Positions 1 to 12,400 of a DNA stretch of 64,000 bases are shown here, in pieces (within the stretch, counting starts at the first letter, position 1; every line of letters begins with the position of its first letter). Origin of the DNA: Chaetorhynchus papuensis (taxonomy: Eukaryota; Chordata; Aves; Passeriformes; Rhipiduridae). The position numbers and the translations under genes are program-made. The notes under the pieces are model-generated. The model made no database searches. It saw only the letters and a list, made by a program, of their open reading frames with translations, and was not told the DNA's origin. The stretch is taken from positions 574,961 through 638,960 of the forward strand of contig VWYX01000354.1 in NCBI GenBank assembly GCA_013396525.1, given 5' to 3'.

Positions 1-115
1 GCGGTGGAGCCGCCGCTGTCCCGGCACGGGGACAGAGCCGCGCTCGCAGCGCCACCAAGCGGCGCCCGGCGGAGGAGGCGGTCCCAGCGGGAGCGCAGCC
101 GCTGAGGTGGAAGAG
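1..115. other. CpG-rich segment at the window edge
   Basis: The first 115 bases are very GC-rich with many CpG pairs (GCGGCGCCCGGCGG and similar), unlike the AT-rich sequence everywhere else in the window. This looks like the edge of a CpG island or a GC-rich 5' UTR, which may continue before base 1. It ends shortly before a CR1 fragment. No gene can be assigned from this piece. The only open frame through it (from a GTG at 107) soon runs into the CR1 coding remnant. Confidence 0.5.
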
Positions 116-185
116 AAGGATGGGGAGCAGAATGGATCTCTCATAATCCAACAGGAAATGGCTAGCGACCTGTTACACTCTTTGG

Positions 186-765
186 CCAAGAAGGCCAGTG
201 GCAGTCCGGCTTGTGTCAGCAACACTGTGGCCAGCAGGACCAGGGCAGTGATTGTCCCCCTGCACTCGGCGCTGCTGAGGCCGCACCTCAAGTACTGGGC
301 TCAGTTTTGGGCTCATCAGCAAAAAAAGGGAAGTGCTCGAGCATGTCCAGAGAAGGCCAGTGAAGCTGGGGAAGGGTCCAGAGCATAGGTCTGATGAGAA
401 ATGGCTGAAGGAGCTGGGGGTGTTATGCCTGAAGAAACAGAAGGTCAGGGGAGACCTTACCACTCTCGACAACTGCCTGACAGGAGGCTGTAGCAAGGTG
501 GGGGTCAGTCTCTTCTCACACATAGTAAGCGACAGGATGAAAGGAAATCATCTCAGGTTGCACCAGGAGAGGTTTAGATTGGATATTTCTTCATGAAAAG
601 GGTGGTCAAGCACTGGAACAGGCTGCCCAGTGAAATCACCATCCTGAAAGTGTTCAAAAGATGTGTAGATGGGGCACTTGTGGACATGGTTTAACAGTGA
701 ATATGCAGTGCTGAGTTAACAGTTGGATGCAGTGATCTTGGAGTTTTTTCTCTTAGGATTCTGTA
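186..765 (+). mobile_element. CR1 LINE 3' end, 5'-truncated
   Basis: The + strand encodes decayed remnants of the C-terminal part of the CR1 reverse transcriptase ORF. One frame has SALLRPHLKYWAQFWA, another has RGDLTTLDNCLTGGCSK and RLHQERFRLDI. The typical CR1 3' region follows (CACTGGAACAGGCTGCCCAG, then GACATGGTTTAACAGTGAAT), ending in ATTCTGTA at 758-765. Frameshifts and stops break the ORF. It is a dead, 5'-truncated copy about 580 bases long, located downstream of WAC. CR1 is the dominant LINE of birds. Confidence 0.9.
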
Positions 766-3700
766 TTTCTACATGTGCTGTCCACTGAGAACTCTGTGGG
801 AATGATAAGGGAATTGCCCTTTAACAGCAGAAGCAGACTGACAAAAGGAGGTGAAGAGCAGCAGGAAAACAAAATTAGGCAGAGGAAGATGAGGCCATGA
901 TAGTGAAAACTTCAGCATCAAGACCATAAAAATGCAATGAAGGATAAAATCCTACCTGGAAAAAGAGAAATTGCACGGCTGAAATATCCCAGCAAGACAC
1001 TTTGGTGCAGGTGTGAAGAGGGGACACAATCCCTGACCAAAGATTAAGATATCTATGACAGGATGTAGCAAGAAATTCAGGAGACATAAAAGTGTGCTAA
1101 GAAGAAAAAAAAATGCCTCAAATAATTAAAAGGAAGAGTAACAGTTCAAATAAAATGGCTCCAATGGCTCAAAATGGAAAAAATAATCAGGATTATTTCT
1201 CAGTTCAAGGAAGTCTCTAAAGCCACTCTAGCCTACTTCTGCATTGATTAAAATGCATTAATAATCTCTGAGGTTTAGATTAATACTGAAAAGTAGATTC
1301 AGTTAAAAGTATTTCCCATAGTTCACGAATGCCCTGTCACTCATCCCAGGAAATTCCACAAAATGCAAAAGCACACAGAAAAGATGGCATTTGATGATAT
1401 TGAATACAACTTCACTGAAAATTTCAAATCTGTGCAGAACTCAAGTGTGTAACAAAATGAACAAGCAAATCTGATCTAACTTTTACCTTCTCCTCCCCTC
1501 AGCCAACTACTAGATTCTCACAGCTTTTTTTGAATTCAGGGGTTTTAGGGTACCCTGTTTATGACAATACTTCTTATTTTTGTACACTTTGCTTGAAAAA
1601 AAAAATATTAAAGCATTAAAAAAGCACATCAAAAGCATCACAACTGTGCTAGATCTCCAGGTAGAAATTCTGTCTCTTGAATAACTCTGTATAAGTGAAT
1701 TAATCACTCCAGCTCTAAAGAGAAACTCCTATAAACTCTACTATGAAGATGTACAAAATATGAGGTTATTTCAAAATTTCTACATGTCAGCCTGGGATGC
1801 CATTGCTGAAAAAACAATTAACAAAATTTAACAATTAAATTAATTGATTAAGTGATTAACAAAATTTCCCTTGTGAAAACCCTTGTAATAATCCAAATCC
1901 CACTGGAGTTGAACAAGGCAGTAAAAAGAATAGAACATAATCAGAAATATGAGAATTTTTTTTCTAAACAACTACGTAAGAAGTTAATGGCAGGTTTCTT
2001 TTAGGTGGTCCGTATCTAAAACTATATATCACCATAAAAGCCTGAGACATCTCAATGTTTTCACAGTAGATCTTCCAAAATCTAGTGCCCATGGGTGGGC
2101 ACACGGGATGTGAGCAGAAGTTAATGTTGTGATATGAGTAGCTTACCTATGAGTAGCAGCTATTTGGGTCAATGCATGATAATGAAAACTTGTTTTCAGA
2201 CTACTAAATGCTGAATAATCAATCTAGAGCATGCCTGAAGTGTCCTACTAAGTATTATCCAGGGAGGATGTATGTCAATCCCACTCCCGACTGGAAAAGG
2301 AAGATTCTTGTGAAAACTCAGACCACCATTACTTTTTACCAAAGCCATGAAGAGCAGTCATGTGAAACTGCAAAAGCATGGAACAAACTCCCATGAACCA
2401 CCCACCAAAATGTCACCTTCTGATCAATAAACTATTCTAAATTGAACCTCTGATCTCAAGTAGCTTGAAACAATTGCTGACATTTCAGATTAAAATACGT
2501 CAGTCACAAAACTACACGTAACATATAAACTCCACTTAATCTTATATTGATCAAGGACAATCAGTACTGACTCTGGGTACTAGAGAATTAAACAAGGTCA
2601 AATATATTAGCAATTAAGAGAGAAAGCTATGAATGTTATCTAGGAGAAAAATACAGAGATTTAGGGGCTTATACCATCGATTATTCTAGGTGGGGTGTCA
2701 GAGCCCCAAATGTGGTGACACTGATTTTTAAGCAAAAGGAATCCAGTTTCCAAAGGAACAGGGGTCTGGCTTAGCATTACCAAAATTAGTTCTGAGCTGG
2801 CCATAACAGCAGTGCTTGATGCAGTTCAGGTGAGCACTGACACCCTGATGTGGTTTTCTGAACCCTCATTGTGGTGGTTCTCTTGCTCTGACCCTCCAGA
2901 GCTGGATGCTTCGCTTGTGCCAGAGAGATTCCCGCCCTTTGGAGTTTCCTCAGCTACTAAAAACTAAAAACTCCAATTAGGTGACGAAGTGCCAGCTGAA
3001 GCAGAGGTTTTTATCAGGCCATGCACTAGTCTGTCTCTGCTGAGCCAGGGGCAGCACTGGACCACCTCAGGTACATATTCTGCACACCCCCTCACACACC
3101 AACCAGGCACCAAACAGTTTCAGCTGCCACAGAAGTGAGGCAGATTGTCTGGAGAGGGAGAGAAAACACATGCAGAGACAGAGCCTGTGTCTCTCCATGT
3201 ACCAGCACAAGGGCAGAGGTGTGCCAAGCACCCGAGCTGGCCCAAGAACCGTGGCAGATCCCCAGCCTGGCTGGCTGCTCAGCACCCGCAGTCAGGGCAC
3301 GTGCTTGCTCACAAGGCTCCCACAGGGGAGTCTGCAAGATCCTCACACAACAACTAAGGAGTTCAGGAAATGCTCCAAACTCATCAGATGGCAGATGAGG
3401 ACAGCCAAGCAGATTTTCTCTCTCTTGAGAGAGGTTTGGTATCTGATGAGACAATTCAGGGCAAGAATAGCAGTTCAGTGTTAGTTTAACAGGGAGTAGT
3501 AGTTGAAGAGGAATAGCATTTCCTTGGAGATACTGCTTCTTTTTTATACCAAACCTATTAAAGATGCACTGTTTACTTTGGGATGGGTGCTTTGTTTAAA
3601 ATACATTAAGAACATGCTTGATAGTTAGATCTTGATTTATGCTTACCTGAAAGCTCATGTTGTAGTTGATAGAGCAGTTTGATTGTTAGAGTTTTGTTCA

Positions 3701-6700
3701 GACACACAGTAGGTACAAATTCACAGAGCTGAAATCTTGAAATGAAAGCATGCATCTAAACCCCACATGCCTAACTTGGAGTAGTCTCCACATCCCAAGC
3801 CCCTGCTCTCTGCACATGTAGCTCAGAGCTTTAAGAGCATTTGCCATTTGAGCTTACAGCTGACCCAAGCACTACTCTGACTTGCCCTTCAATGCCAGAA
3901 GGTGCCAGCCCTGCCCTCGTGTGGCTCCTTGGTGTGAGCCCCGTCAGCCTCTGAAGTCAGTGACACATCTACCAGGCAGGTTTCTGCTGGGGCTTTACTG
4001 CCTGGACCACTTCAGGGCTGGCAAAAAGGACTCTGCAGGAGCTGAGGGAAGCAGTAAGCAAGGGTGGGCTCTTTCTGCAGGGAGCTGGGGTCAGAGAAGC
4101 TGTGTGAAGCCTCATCCTCACTGAGCAATTCTTTCCGTGGAACGACCTGAGGCAAGCAGGAGTCCTGAAAGATCTTGTCCTATCAATATGATATATATTC
4201 CACTCTATACACACTCCCACACCCCTGTCTCTAATTGTTCAGGTGAAGAGGTGCGAGGGGACATAAGAATACACAACAAATTCATTCTCTTTTTTAATTA
4301 CATGAAATTCAGACACAACCCTAGGTCAAAGGGAACTCTGGGAATTTTTACCCTAAAACCAGAGCAGTACTGACAGGTTCAGTTATCCGTGCTTCTACTG
4401 GCAATGTTACTGCAAGCAGAAAGGGCGTTTTACTTAGCAAGTGAAGACAGGGACATGCTGTCAGTGGTTTAACAGCTTTTCCATTTAAACAAATATAGAA
4501 GACTTACTGTGAAATTGAATCTCCAACACGAAGAAGTTTAATAAACCTTTCAAAATGGGGAAGAAAGGAAAAGCCTTTACTCTGAGGATGCAGAGCAGCA
4601 GCTCAAGAAACCTGGATGGAACTGATGGACATCAGAGCTCCTTGGCACCATCACATAGCCCAGACTTGCTGATAACACATTCACCTTCTGTAGCACCATC
4701 TGCCATTGGCTTTGGTCATTTTACCAAATAACTCTTCCCAGGACAAGTTTTTTGCTGCTAACGAGGATGCATCCAGCAGAACAGGAAGCCCCATCAAATT
4801 CTGACAGCATCCCAATTACACGGAAAAAAGATCCAATCACAGATTTTTACCCAGAGACATATGTAAGATCTTGTCAGCAAATCTGCCTGGCCAGGCAGAA
4901 TAAAGCTGTCCAGGCTGTTCAGAACTCTGAGGCAGCACACCAAGTGACCTCCATGTGCCAACTTTAGAAATAAGGGAGAATGATAAGGATCAATTTTAGT
5001 GACCTACACAATTCTAGCTGCTGATACGGATGACTGCGATGGTATTTCCCATGAATAATTTTCTTGTGATATAGACTGAAAAGAAAGATGAAATTAAACA
5101 TTTTGAGCATCACTATACTAACACACTTTTACACAGCCCAGATTAATTTCAAACTGGAGCACAGGGATTAGTCTTTAAGCATGGCACTGCATGCAGGAGT
5201 AGATGGCATCCCTTTGCAAATGCTCTCTGGCATGTGTGACTAACAGAAGGTGACAAAATACTGTCACACATATTGAGTAACTGCTGGAAAGATCGGGTTG
5301 TTCATGCCATGTTTGCAAACCTGCTGTGCCAAGTCTGGTATACGGAGCTGTGTAGTACAGCGGCACATGGCCCATCAGATCCAGGTAGGACCTACCTAGG
5401 ATGCAACAAGATTTCCCAGGATGTTCCTAGTTCCCATAGGAGCCAAATTTGACAGTTCATTCCCTAGAAAGTCCTAGATAGGTGGGTGTCTTTATTAGAG
5501 AGCAGCAAGTGCTTTTTGACTTCCAGATTCTCAGCCTGGCTGGAGACCTGAGTGGTAGAGATTCTGCACCAGTCCTTTCCCTCAGACAGGCTTCCCAAAC
5601 AAAAAGCCATAGTTAGAAAATACAGAAATCTCTGTTAAGGAGCATCTAGGAAACAATTCCAGATGGGATAGTACAGCAGCAGCAACACAGGCATCCATGA
5701 AATTTAGAAGGATAAAGCTGATTCCGACAGCTACAAAAGACTGAATATTTTCAAGCATCTGTTGTAGACCACAGATAGAGAAACTTAACAGATACCTAAA
5801 ATGACTGATGTGTAACTGGAATCCAAAACTTTAACATGACTGAATTTTTTTTTTTTCAGAAGTCAACATCTACATGGATCTCAGCTGCAAATAAAAGCTT
5901 TTGCTCGATTGATTTACAGGAAAACAAAAAATAAAGTAAAAATAGGAATTCCTTGGATCAGTCATGTCATTTTATAATCATACTAAGCTGCTTCTGCTGT
6001 AGTCCTTGAGCATGTAATGACATCTGATAAAATACTACCCCAATGGCACTGCTTGCAATATGACTGTACCGGCTCAGACGATCTCCTCAGGAGTTCTGAA
6101 GGCTGTTTCTCTATTGTACTGAGCAGTTGCTTAGCAAACGCGTAACAAAAAAATCAAGAGCAACATATGCAACAACAGTTCTTTCCCCAGTTTCTCATCA
6201 CTTTTTCTTGACCACCTCTATTAAGTAATTAATACAGAAAATACATCCCACAGCTCCAATCAACACCTTCTGAACACCTGCCTAGGAAGAATACAAGGTT
6301 TGATCCAGAATTCCACTTGCTTTGACTTACAGGTGTAGACCAATTCAATAAAGCCCCTTTAATTATGCAGTGTGAAGGATAGCATCAATTTCAGGATAGG
6401 TAATTAATGAAAAGCTGGTAATCTTGTAACAGGACTCAGTGCACCTGGCTCAGTTCTTTGCTGTCCTGCTTCAGATAAAATATTTGATAGGGAGGATAAA
6501 AACTGGTGTTTTATCCCCCCCTCAAGGAATCTACAGAGTGACAGCTTCTGTACACCACTACAGAAAGCAAAGAGGGGCTCCAGATCACACAGTAAGGCCA
6601 GGATTGCATGTGCATGTTTGTGAAGCCGTTTTGAAGGACCTTAACCCTAGGAGCAGGGACTCCTTGGTGCGTGCAGACTTTAAAGCAGTCCTGCAATCCT

Positions 6701-7929
6701 CTTCTCCAACTTGTCGATACTAGTGAAAGTCTGGCAGACTGTCCCTCCCCAGCTAACAACAGCTCCAGGGTGTGGGAGGGTGTAGGGATGGGGAGGAAAG
6801 CTATTGATTGCATGGAGAGCAAATACAGAACCCAACAAGGTGTGGACATGTCATCAGAAGCTGACAAAGCAGCTGCCTTTATTGCATGAGTTAGGGAGGG
6901 CATCACCTGAAGTGAGTCCACGTCTCCCTGTGATGGGCATTTATGCAGGTGGCTTTAGGGGGTTAAAGTGGCACATTAATCCTTGTGATTCCCAAATTAT
7001 CTGTGACCATTCCTACTTTACGGAAGTTTTCAAGTGATGAACACACTAGCACTTTTTAGGGTGGAAAGGATACTCTTCTGTAAAACTGCAAGATCAACAG
7101 GCATTAGTCAAGAAAATTAATTCAAAACAGAGATTTAAAAAAAAAATCCGAAGTAATTTTCTACAAATAAAATTAATTTGTGAAGCTCATTAATACAGGA
7201 TGTTATAGAGGGCAATGTAACAATCAAAAGGAAACAAAATAAGCTCATGGAAAATAGACCCAGCATATCTATTAAGAAAGAAGCCACCTTTGTCTCAGCA
7301 AGTAACTGAACAGCAAAATGTCAGAACTGCTGAGAGATCCCTTGTACATCCATGCATGTCACATGCTATTTCCCCTGCACTTGGGCAACTTTCAAACACA
7401 GGATGCAAGGCAAATATGAAAGTCTCAGGAAGAATTTTGTCACTCAGCCTTGGGTCTCTAAAAATGCAGAAACAATGTGTGTTCCAATTAATTCATTCAA
7501 GATTATTCCCATTTTCTGAGAAAAATCAAACATTTGCATGATATGAAACACAACAGAACACACTGGGTTAAAAAGTGAGGAAAATTACAAGTTCATCAAT
7601 TCAATTTCCCATTGTTTTTGTTAGTTAGGTATTTCAACTTGCTCCATTTGCAACGTTTTGTTAGGTTAGAGCTTTCAGCTTCCACTGATGAAAACGTGAT
7701 TTTAAAAACCAGTCCAAGTTCACGCAACACAAAAATCAAGTCCTATTTCTGGTGCTGAAAGTATTTTTTAGGAACAAAACACAAAGCATCACATGTTCAC
7801 ATGTCAACACCTTTATGATTCTTTTTTTTTTCAATCCATCCCTTACAATCTTCCCTATTTAACAGACTGCTGTGACATATACAGCTCTACAAATATTGAA
7901 CTAGTACTGCCATCACGATTTGTCGTTTT
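766..7929. other. Region downstream of WAC, no gene recognised
   Basis: About 7.2 kb of mostly AT-rich sequence with short chance open frames only. I see no conserved protein segment, RNA gene or repeat family that I can name. Two patches are richer in GC than their surroundings (about 3040-3480 and 3880-4130) and may be decayed repeats. A run of T lies near 5846-5857. It is probably intergenic, or a longer WAC 3' UTR if distal poly(A) sites exist. Confidence 0.6.
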
Positions 7930-7949
7930 TAAGCAAAGAAGAAGTCACG

Positions 7950-7955
7950 TTTATT
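7950..7955 (-). promoter_or_regulatory. AATAAA poly(A) signal, distal candidate
   Basis: A second canonical AATAAA in WAC orientation, about 1.47 kb after the stop; another overlaps 7983-7978. If used, the 3' UTR would extend to about 7930. Either site or both may be active. Confidence 0.45.
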
Positions 7956-8416
7956 TTGTAGTAGCAATAGTTTCTTTTTTATTTTTAATATACTTTAGGA
8001 AACAATATACAAAGCTGAGCTCTTCCACCATTTTCAAACGGTGAGTTGCTCCAATTACACAAATTCAGCGTTTTGTGATGGTTAAGAACAGCAGTCAGCA
8101 CCAGACTTAAACAGTTAGCTACAACACAAACATCCTTCGAAATGAAATGTCATAATATCAAGACAGGTAAACCAGGAGTTAACATATGACAACTGTTGGG
8201 GAGGTGTCTTAAATCATTCTTGTTGAATTTTATATTTCCTTAAATATTTTATACATATTTTCCTGTTTACAAGTTTTAAACAAAACCTCCCTTGAGGAAT
8301 TATTTAAGTACAAAAATGTTCAACAAGAACAGTTCTAATAAAGAATCCCCAAAAAGACCAAATTTTAATGTGTTGACCAAAGGAAATGAAAACCAGTGTT
8401 TCTTTGCTTTAACATG

Positions 8417-8422
8417 TTTATT
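8417..8422 (-). promoter_or_regulatory. AATAAA poly(A) signal, proximal candidate
   Basis: The + strand TTTATT reads AATAAA on the WAC transcript, about 1 kb after the stop. It is the first canonical signal after the stop codon. A U- and GU-containing stretch follows at about 8380-8400, as expected for a downstream element. Actual use is not shown by sequence alone. Confidence 0.6.
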
Positions 8423-8955
8423 ACAACAGATACAATTCACATCTGACTAGCTTTTTTTTTTTCCTCTTTCCCCTCCCACAACCATGTTAACATGTTCATT
8501 GGGCTATTTCCTTATATTTGAGCAAGTAATGTACTTTCAGCACACATGCCCAGCAGTACTATAAGTCCATTCTTACAGGGTGCAAATGGAAATACGTTTC
8601 AATAATTTATACAAACAAGTGGGTTATGCTCAATCACTGCAATTTTAAGCTACTGTACACAGGAATGAAAAGATTATAGAAAAAGTGCCATAGCAACAGT
8701 GCCTTAAGAAAAGAGAAAATTAGAAGCATTAAAAAGCTGATAAAATCAGATTTAGGATTTCACGGGGAAATGGAACACAGAAGATGAAAAACATTTCTCT
8801 GTAAAACAGAAATGGAGAAGCACTGCTCTCGACTCGGTGCAAGTGTGGAAACAGTTGTTTCGTGGTATTTTGTACATTGCCCAAACTGTTGCAGCCTTAG
8901 ACACAGATCGCCTGGCGCTTGCATTGAATTTGAGGAAATGAAAAATTACTGACTG

Positions 8956-9058
8956 ATAAATTAACTAAAAAAAACCCCAAAAAACAAAAACAAAAAAAAA
9001 CCAAAAAAAATTTAAAAAAAAAGAAAAAAAAGGAAAAAAAAAAGAAAAAAAAAAGAAA
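8956..9058. repeat. Interrupted poly(A) tract (poly(U/C) in the WAC mRNA)
   Basis: About 100 bases are almost entirely A on the + strand, broken by single C or G bases (blocks such as CCCCAAAAAAC and AAAAAAAAGAAAAAAAA). In WAC mRNA it would be a long U-rich pyrimidine tract inside the 3' UTR. It may be a decayed A-tail of an old antisense insertion or an expanded simple repeat. Confidence 0.85.
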
Positions 9059-9179
9059 GCTAATTTTGCAGACAGGTTTACATGTAAGAGGCTAGGTATT
9101 TAGCCACCTCAGCATTGATTAGTTTTGGATGTCTAAGCTCTGATACACATGGCTTCCCATGGCTTCACTCTACAAAATA

Positions 9180-9187
9180 TATTTACA
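9180..9187 (-). promoter_or_regulatory. Putative Pumilio response element (UGUAAAUA)
   Basis: The + strand TATTTACA reads TGTAAATA in the WAC mRNA, an exact match to the UGUANAUA Pumilio consensus, about 230 nt after the stop. It is the only exact match I saw in the 3' UTR. An 8-base match can occur by chance, so only conservation would make it convincing. Confidence 0.35.
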
Positions 9188-9415
9188 ACGTGAAGAATAC
9201 ATCTACAAGAAATCTACATTTCAAGGGTTTTACAAATCATTCTTGTATCTTTCCCCTGAATTTGACTCCCTCCTGTCCCCTTCCCCATGTCAACTTTTTT
9301 TTTCTGCCCAGCTCAACGGTCCAAAGTCTACTCAAATGCAGCTCAAAAGTGTTAAGACTGGGCATCAGTTTAATAGTTCCTGTACTCAAAACCATGTGCA
9401 ATTGTTTACAACTTT

Positions 9416-9485
9416 TCACACCATGAAGGAATTCTGATTCTTTAGCTTTTCAAGTTCTTTAATTTGTTGCCTCAAAAATAGTATC
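9416..9485 (-). CDS. WAC: WAC exon 14, coding part (coiled coil end and stop)
   Basis: These are the last 70 coding bases. They complete the Arg codon, then read [17 protein letters not shown] and end NSFMV followed by TGA at 9418-9416. The acceptor is ttttctcttgcag. The end is identical to the C-terminus of vertebrate WAC as I know it. The exon continues downstream as the 3' UTR. Confidence 0.96.
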
Positions 9486-12400
9486 CTGCAAGAGAAAATA
9501 AATAAATCAGTATAAACGTTTCCATTATACAGATGTATTAAATAAGCATCTACACAAGTACTTCTACAATTTCAGTGAAAGATACCAAGTTCCTTAGCTC
9601 CATTAAAAAATTTGGATACTAAGTTAATTCCCAATCTGTTCAATAACCTACAAGGATATGCAGACGCACAAAGGCTTGGTGTGTTTGACACTTTAGTTCA
9701 AAAAACGAAGTTGCTCTCTTTCTATTATGACTGATACACAGTTATATTTAGGTCTGCTCTTCACTTGAATGTAGCTCCCAAAAAAAGCAGGACACTGGCA
9801 AGTAAGCCAAGTAACTGAATAATCTGGAGAACAGCACTATGCCTGCATCATGCCGTTTTCCAGACTACAAAACAACCTGAAGTGCTCAATTGTTTTTAAA
9901 CGTGTGAGTTTCCTTCTAGGTGCAACACTGCTTTTAGTATTTGGTTCTGTGGCTCGTGGTAGTCTCCAGTTATGGAAAGCTCCAATCTCAAAAATATTTG
10001 AGGCATCATTAAAGGGCATCTAAGAAAAAAAAGTTGTAACTACACCTTGCTTAGAAATAAATGATATTGCTTACAACTTTTTATACATTTTTTCTTCTTC
10101 TACTGAACTGACATAAGCAATTACTGCGACTAACAAACATTTGGTTTACAGGACTGCTTCCCAAAATTTTTAATGAACATTTCTAAACCACTTTTCATGA
10201 TGCTGAACATAATGCAAACATGTCAGTGAAATAAGAAAATACTCAGGGAGAGTTTAGGTTTTATATAAATATTCTATGAAGTCTGAAGCAACTTTAATAA
10301 ATGCAGAAAAAGCATCAATTCAGCAGACTTTTGCAGAACACTTTACAAATATGTGCCCAGTTCATTAAAAATGAATTTTTTACTGAAAAGTAGGTGAAAA
10401 ATTAGTAAGATACACTGAAAAGATAACATTTAACTTCAAGGCATGGGCATATAAAATGTATCAGTCAATGAAAAGTGCCTTTTCACATGCTGTCAGTTAT
10501 GATTCAAACAATGTATGTGCTTTGTCTAGAGATGAAATTCCTTCTTAGAAGAAATTTAAGTAGTACTCTTCTGTGCAAAAGCACAGAAATAGTATCACCA
10601 TTTCAATGTACTGATTTTGATAATCCCATCCTTTGCAAAATCCTCCCCCATCAACTTGGTTACTTATGCCTTGTATTCCACATCTTTGGGATTGCAGCAA
10701 AAATAAAAGATACATGTTACTACAGGCTCAAAATCATAATAACAATTATCCATTGACAGTTTAAGGATACAAAGTGTACAAGAAACAAGTTGCTATTTAA
10801 GGAGCTGAACAATGATATTTGACATTTTATTTCAAATCAAATGTGAACTCAGACAAATGACACCTCAGGAAATGAAAACTGTAAGAAAGCAAACAGTTCA
10901 TTAAATATACTACAGAAATCATTCATGTAGTGAAGTTACAAAATAAAGTTTCAGAAAGAATGGATATTTTCAATTCTTGATCAGGAAAGGTTTACAAATG
11001 CATTATAGCCTGCTTCTAAAGGATTGTTTCACTGACTGCCAAAATGCAACAGCTTCTAGAATAAATGCAGCTATTTTAACAGCATGCAATGCAATTAAGG
11101 TGGCTTCAAAAAGTAAATCAGAAGCACTGTATTCAAACTGTAGTGTGACTTAATAGTTGGGATAACATCATTGAAAAAGGAAACTGAATATGACAGTAGA
11201 TTCAGAACCATGACTACTGGTGAAAATTTCGAGCATGTATTTTAAGATCACAGTTTCCAATCTTGCACAGAAGTATTCAAAAGTGTGGCTGTCTATTGCT
11301 TCAGGGATACACAAGACACCTGCTATCACTGACTTAAGAAGCAAAGTCTACTTTGTTATTAGCAAACATTAATTTTTCCTTAGCTTGTGATGTAAATTAC
11401 ACCTGTTTATACTTGCTCTGGCTCTAGACCTATTGAATCTCTCATACAAACTGTAGTGTTTCAGATCAGGAAAAACTGTGCAGATGTGTACCTATGTGCT
11501 TCATGCACTATGTATGGACAGATACTCTAGAAGCATGCTGAAATCCTGTGAGTTACTCTAGAAGCATGCTGAAATCCTGTGAGTTAATCAGTTTCTTGTA
11601 ATGCACTAACATATTTGCAAAGGTATTTCTTTTCTATCCAACTAAAAATAGATAGAGAAATTGCATATCTGGTTCTGTTTAGTGGAGGCAAACAGGTAGA
11701 ATGTACACAAAGAAGAAAGGCAGCTCGCAAACATGGCAAGTACTGGTGCACTTATAAAGTCATCAGTGAGCAGAACTCATGCAAAATAATGCCAGAATGG
11801 AAGTTCTAGTAACACCTTGAAAACTCAAGACATGCACAGAGCACACACTTACCTTTGCTCACGCAAAGTTGCTTGAATTTCACATACTCGAACTAAAGAC
11901 CTTAAATTCTTTAATTCAGTACAAATTTCTGACATATGCACACTTCCCATGTTATGGGCTTCCTCACGTAATCTTGATGCCTGCAGTGGTTACACAAAAA
12001 GGTTAGGTTTTTGAATCATGCATTGGAAACAACTGGCAGTAGCCAGAGAATTGCTGGATGAGTGTCTTGAAATAGCAAAGCACTCTGATTTCAAAAGGGA
12101 GTATTAAATCAGAAACACATTAAGTTCTCTACAAAAGCCCATTTCAAATCAGAAATAAACAACACTGCTGCCCAGAAACTGTCTAACCCAGGCCTATGCT
12201 AAGGCAGGGATAGTTTAGACTTTCTTGATCCTAACAAATGTTTACCCGACCATCTTGAAACATAGTACATGACAGGGCTCTGAGTTTCCAAAGTAATTTG
12301 TTCAAGCAGTTCCAAGTCTCCATCATATTTCAATGGCAGACTTAAATTTCCCAACTAATCAGGCCTTAGTGACTAAAATAACTCAATGTCATCTTCTTTC

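Larger units (their letters stand above)
8395..9415 (-). other. WAC: WAC 3' UTR (minimum extent)
   Basis: This is the untranslated part of the last WAC exon. I see no AATAAA on the minus strand between the stop codon and 8422-8417, so the UTR is at least about 1 kb if that signal is used. It could continue to about 7930 if the next signals are used. It contains a pyrimidine-rich tract of about 100 nt in the mRNA (9058-8956 region) and a Pumilio-type UGUAAAUA element. The lower limit given here is an inference from the poly(A) signal, not an observed transcript end. Confidence 0.7.

Noticed and set aside
3067..3484. Several overlapping open frames on both strands downstream of WAC
   Set aside because: Frames are open on both strands at once because the patch is GC-richer and low in stop codons. 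None shows conserved protein features.
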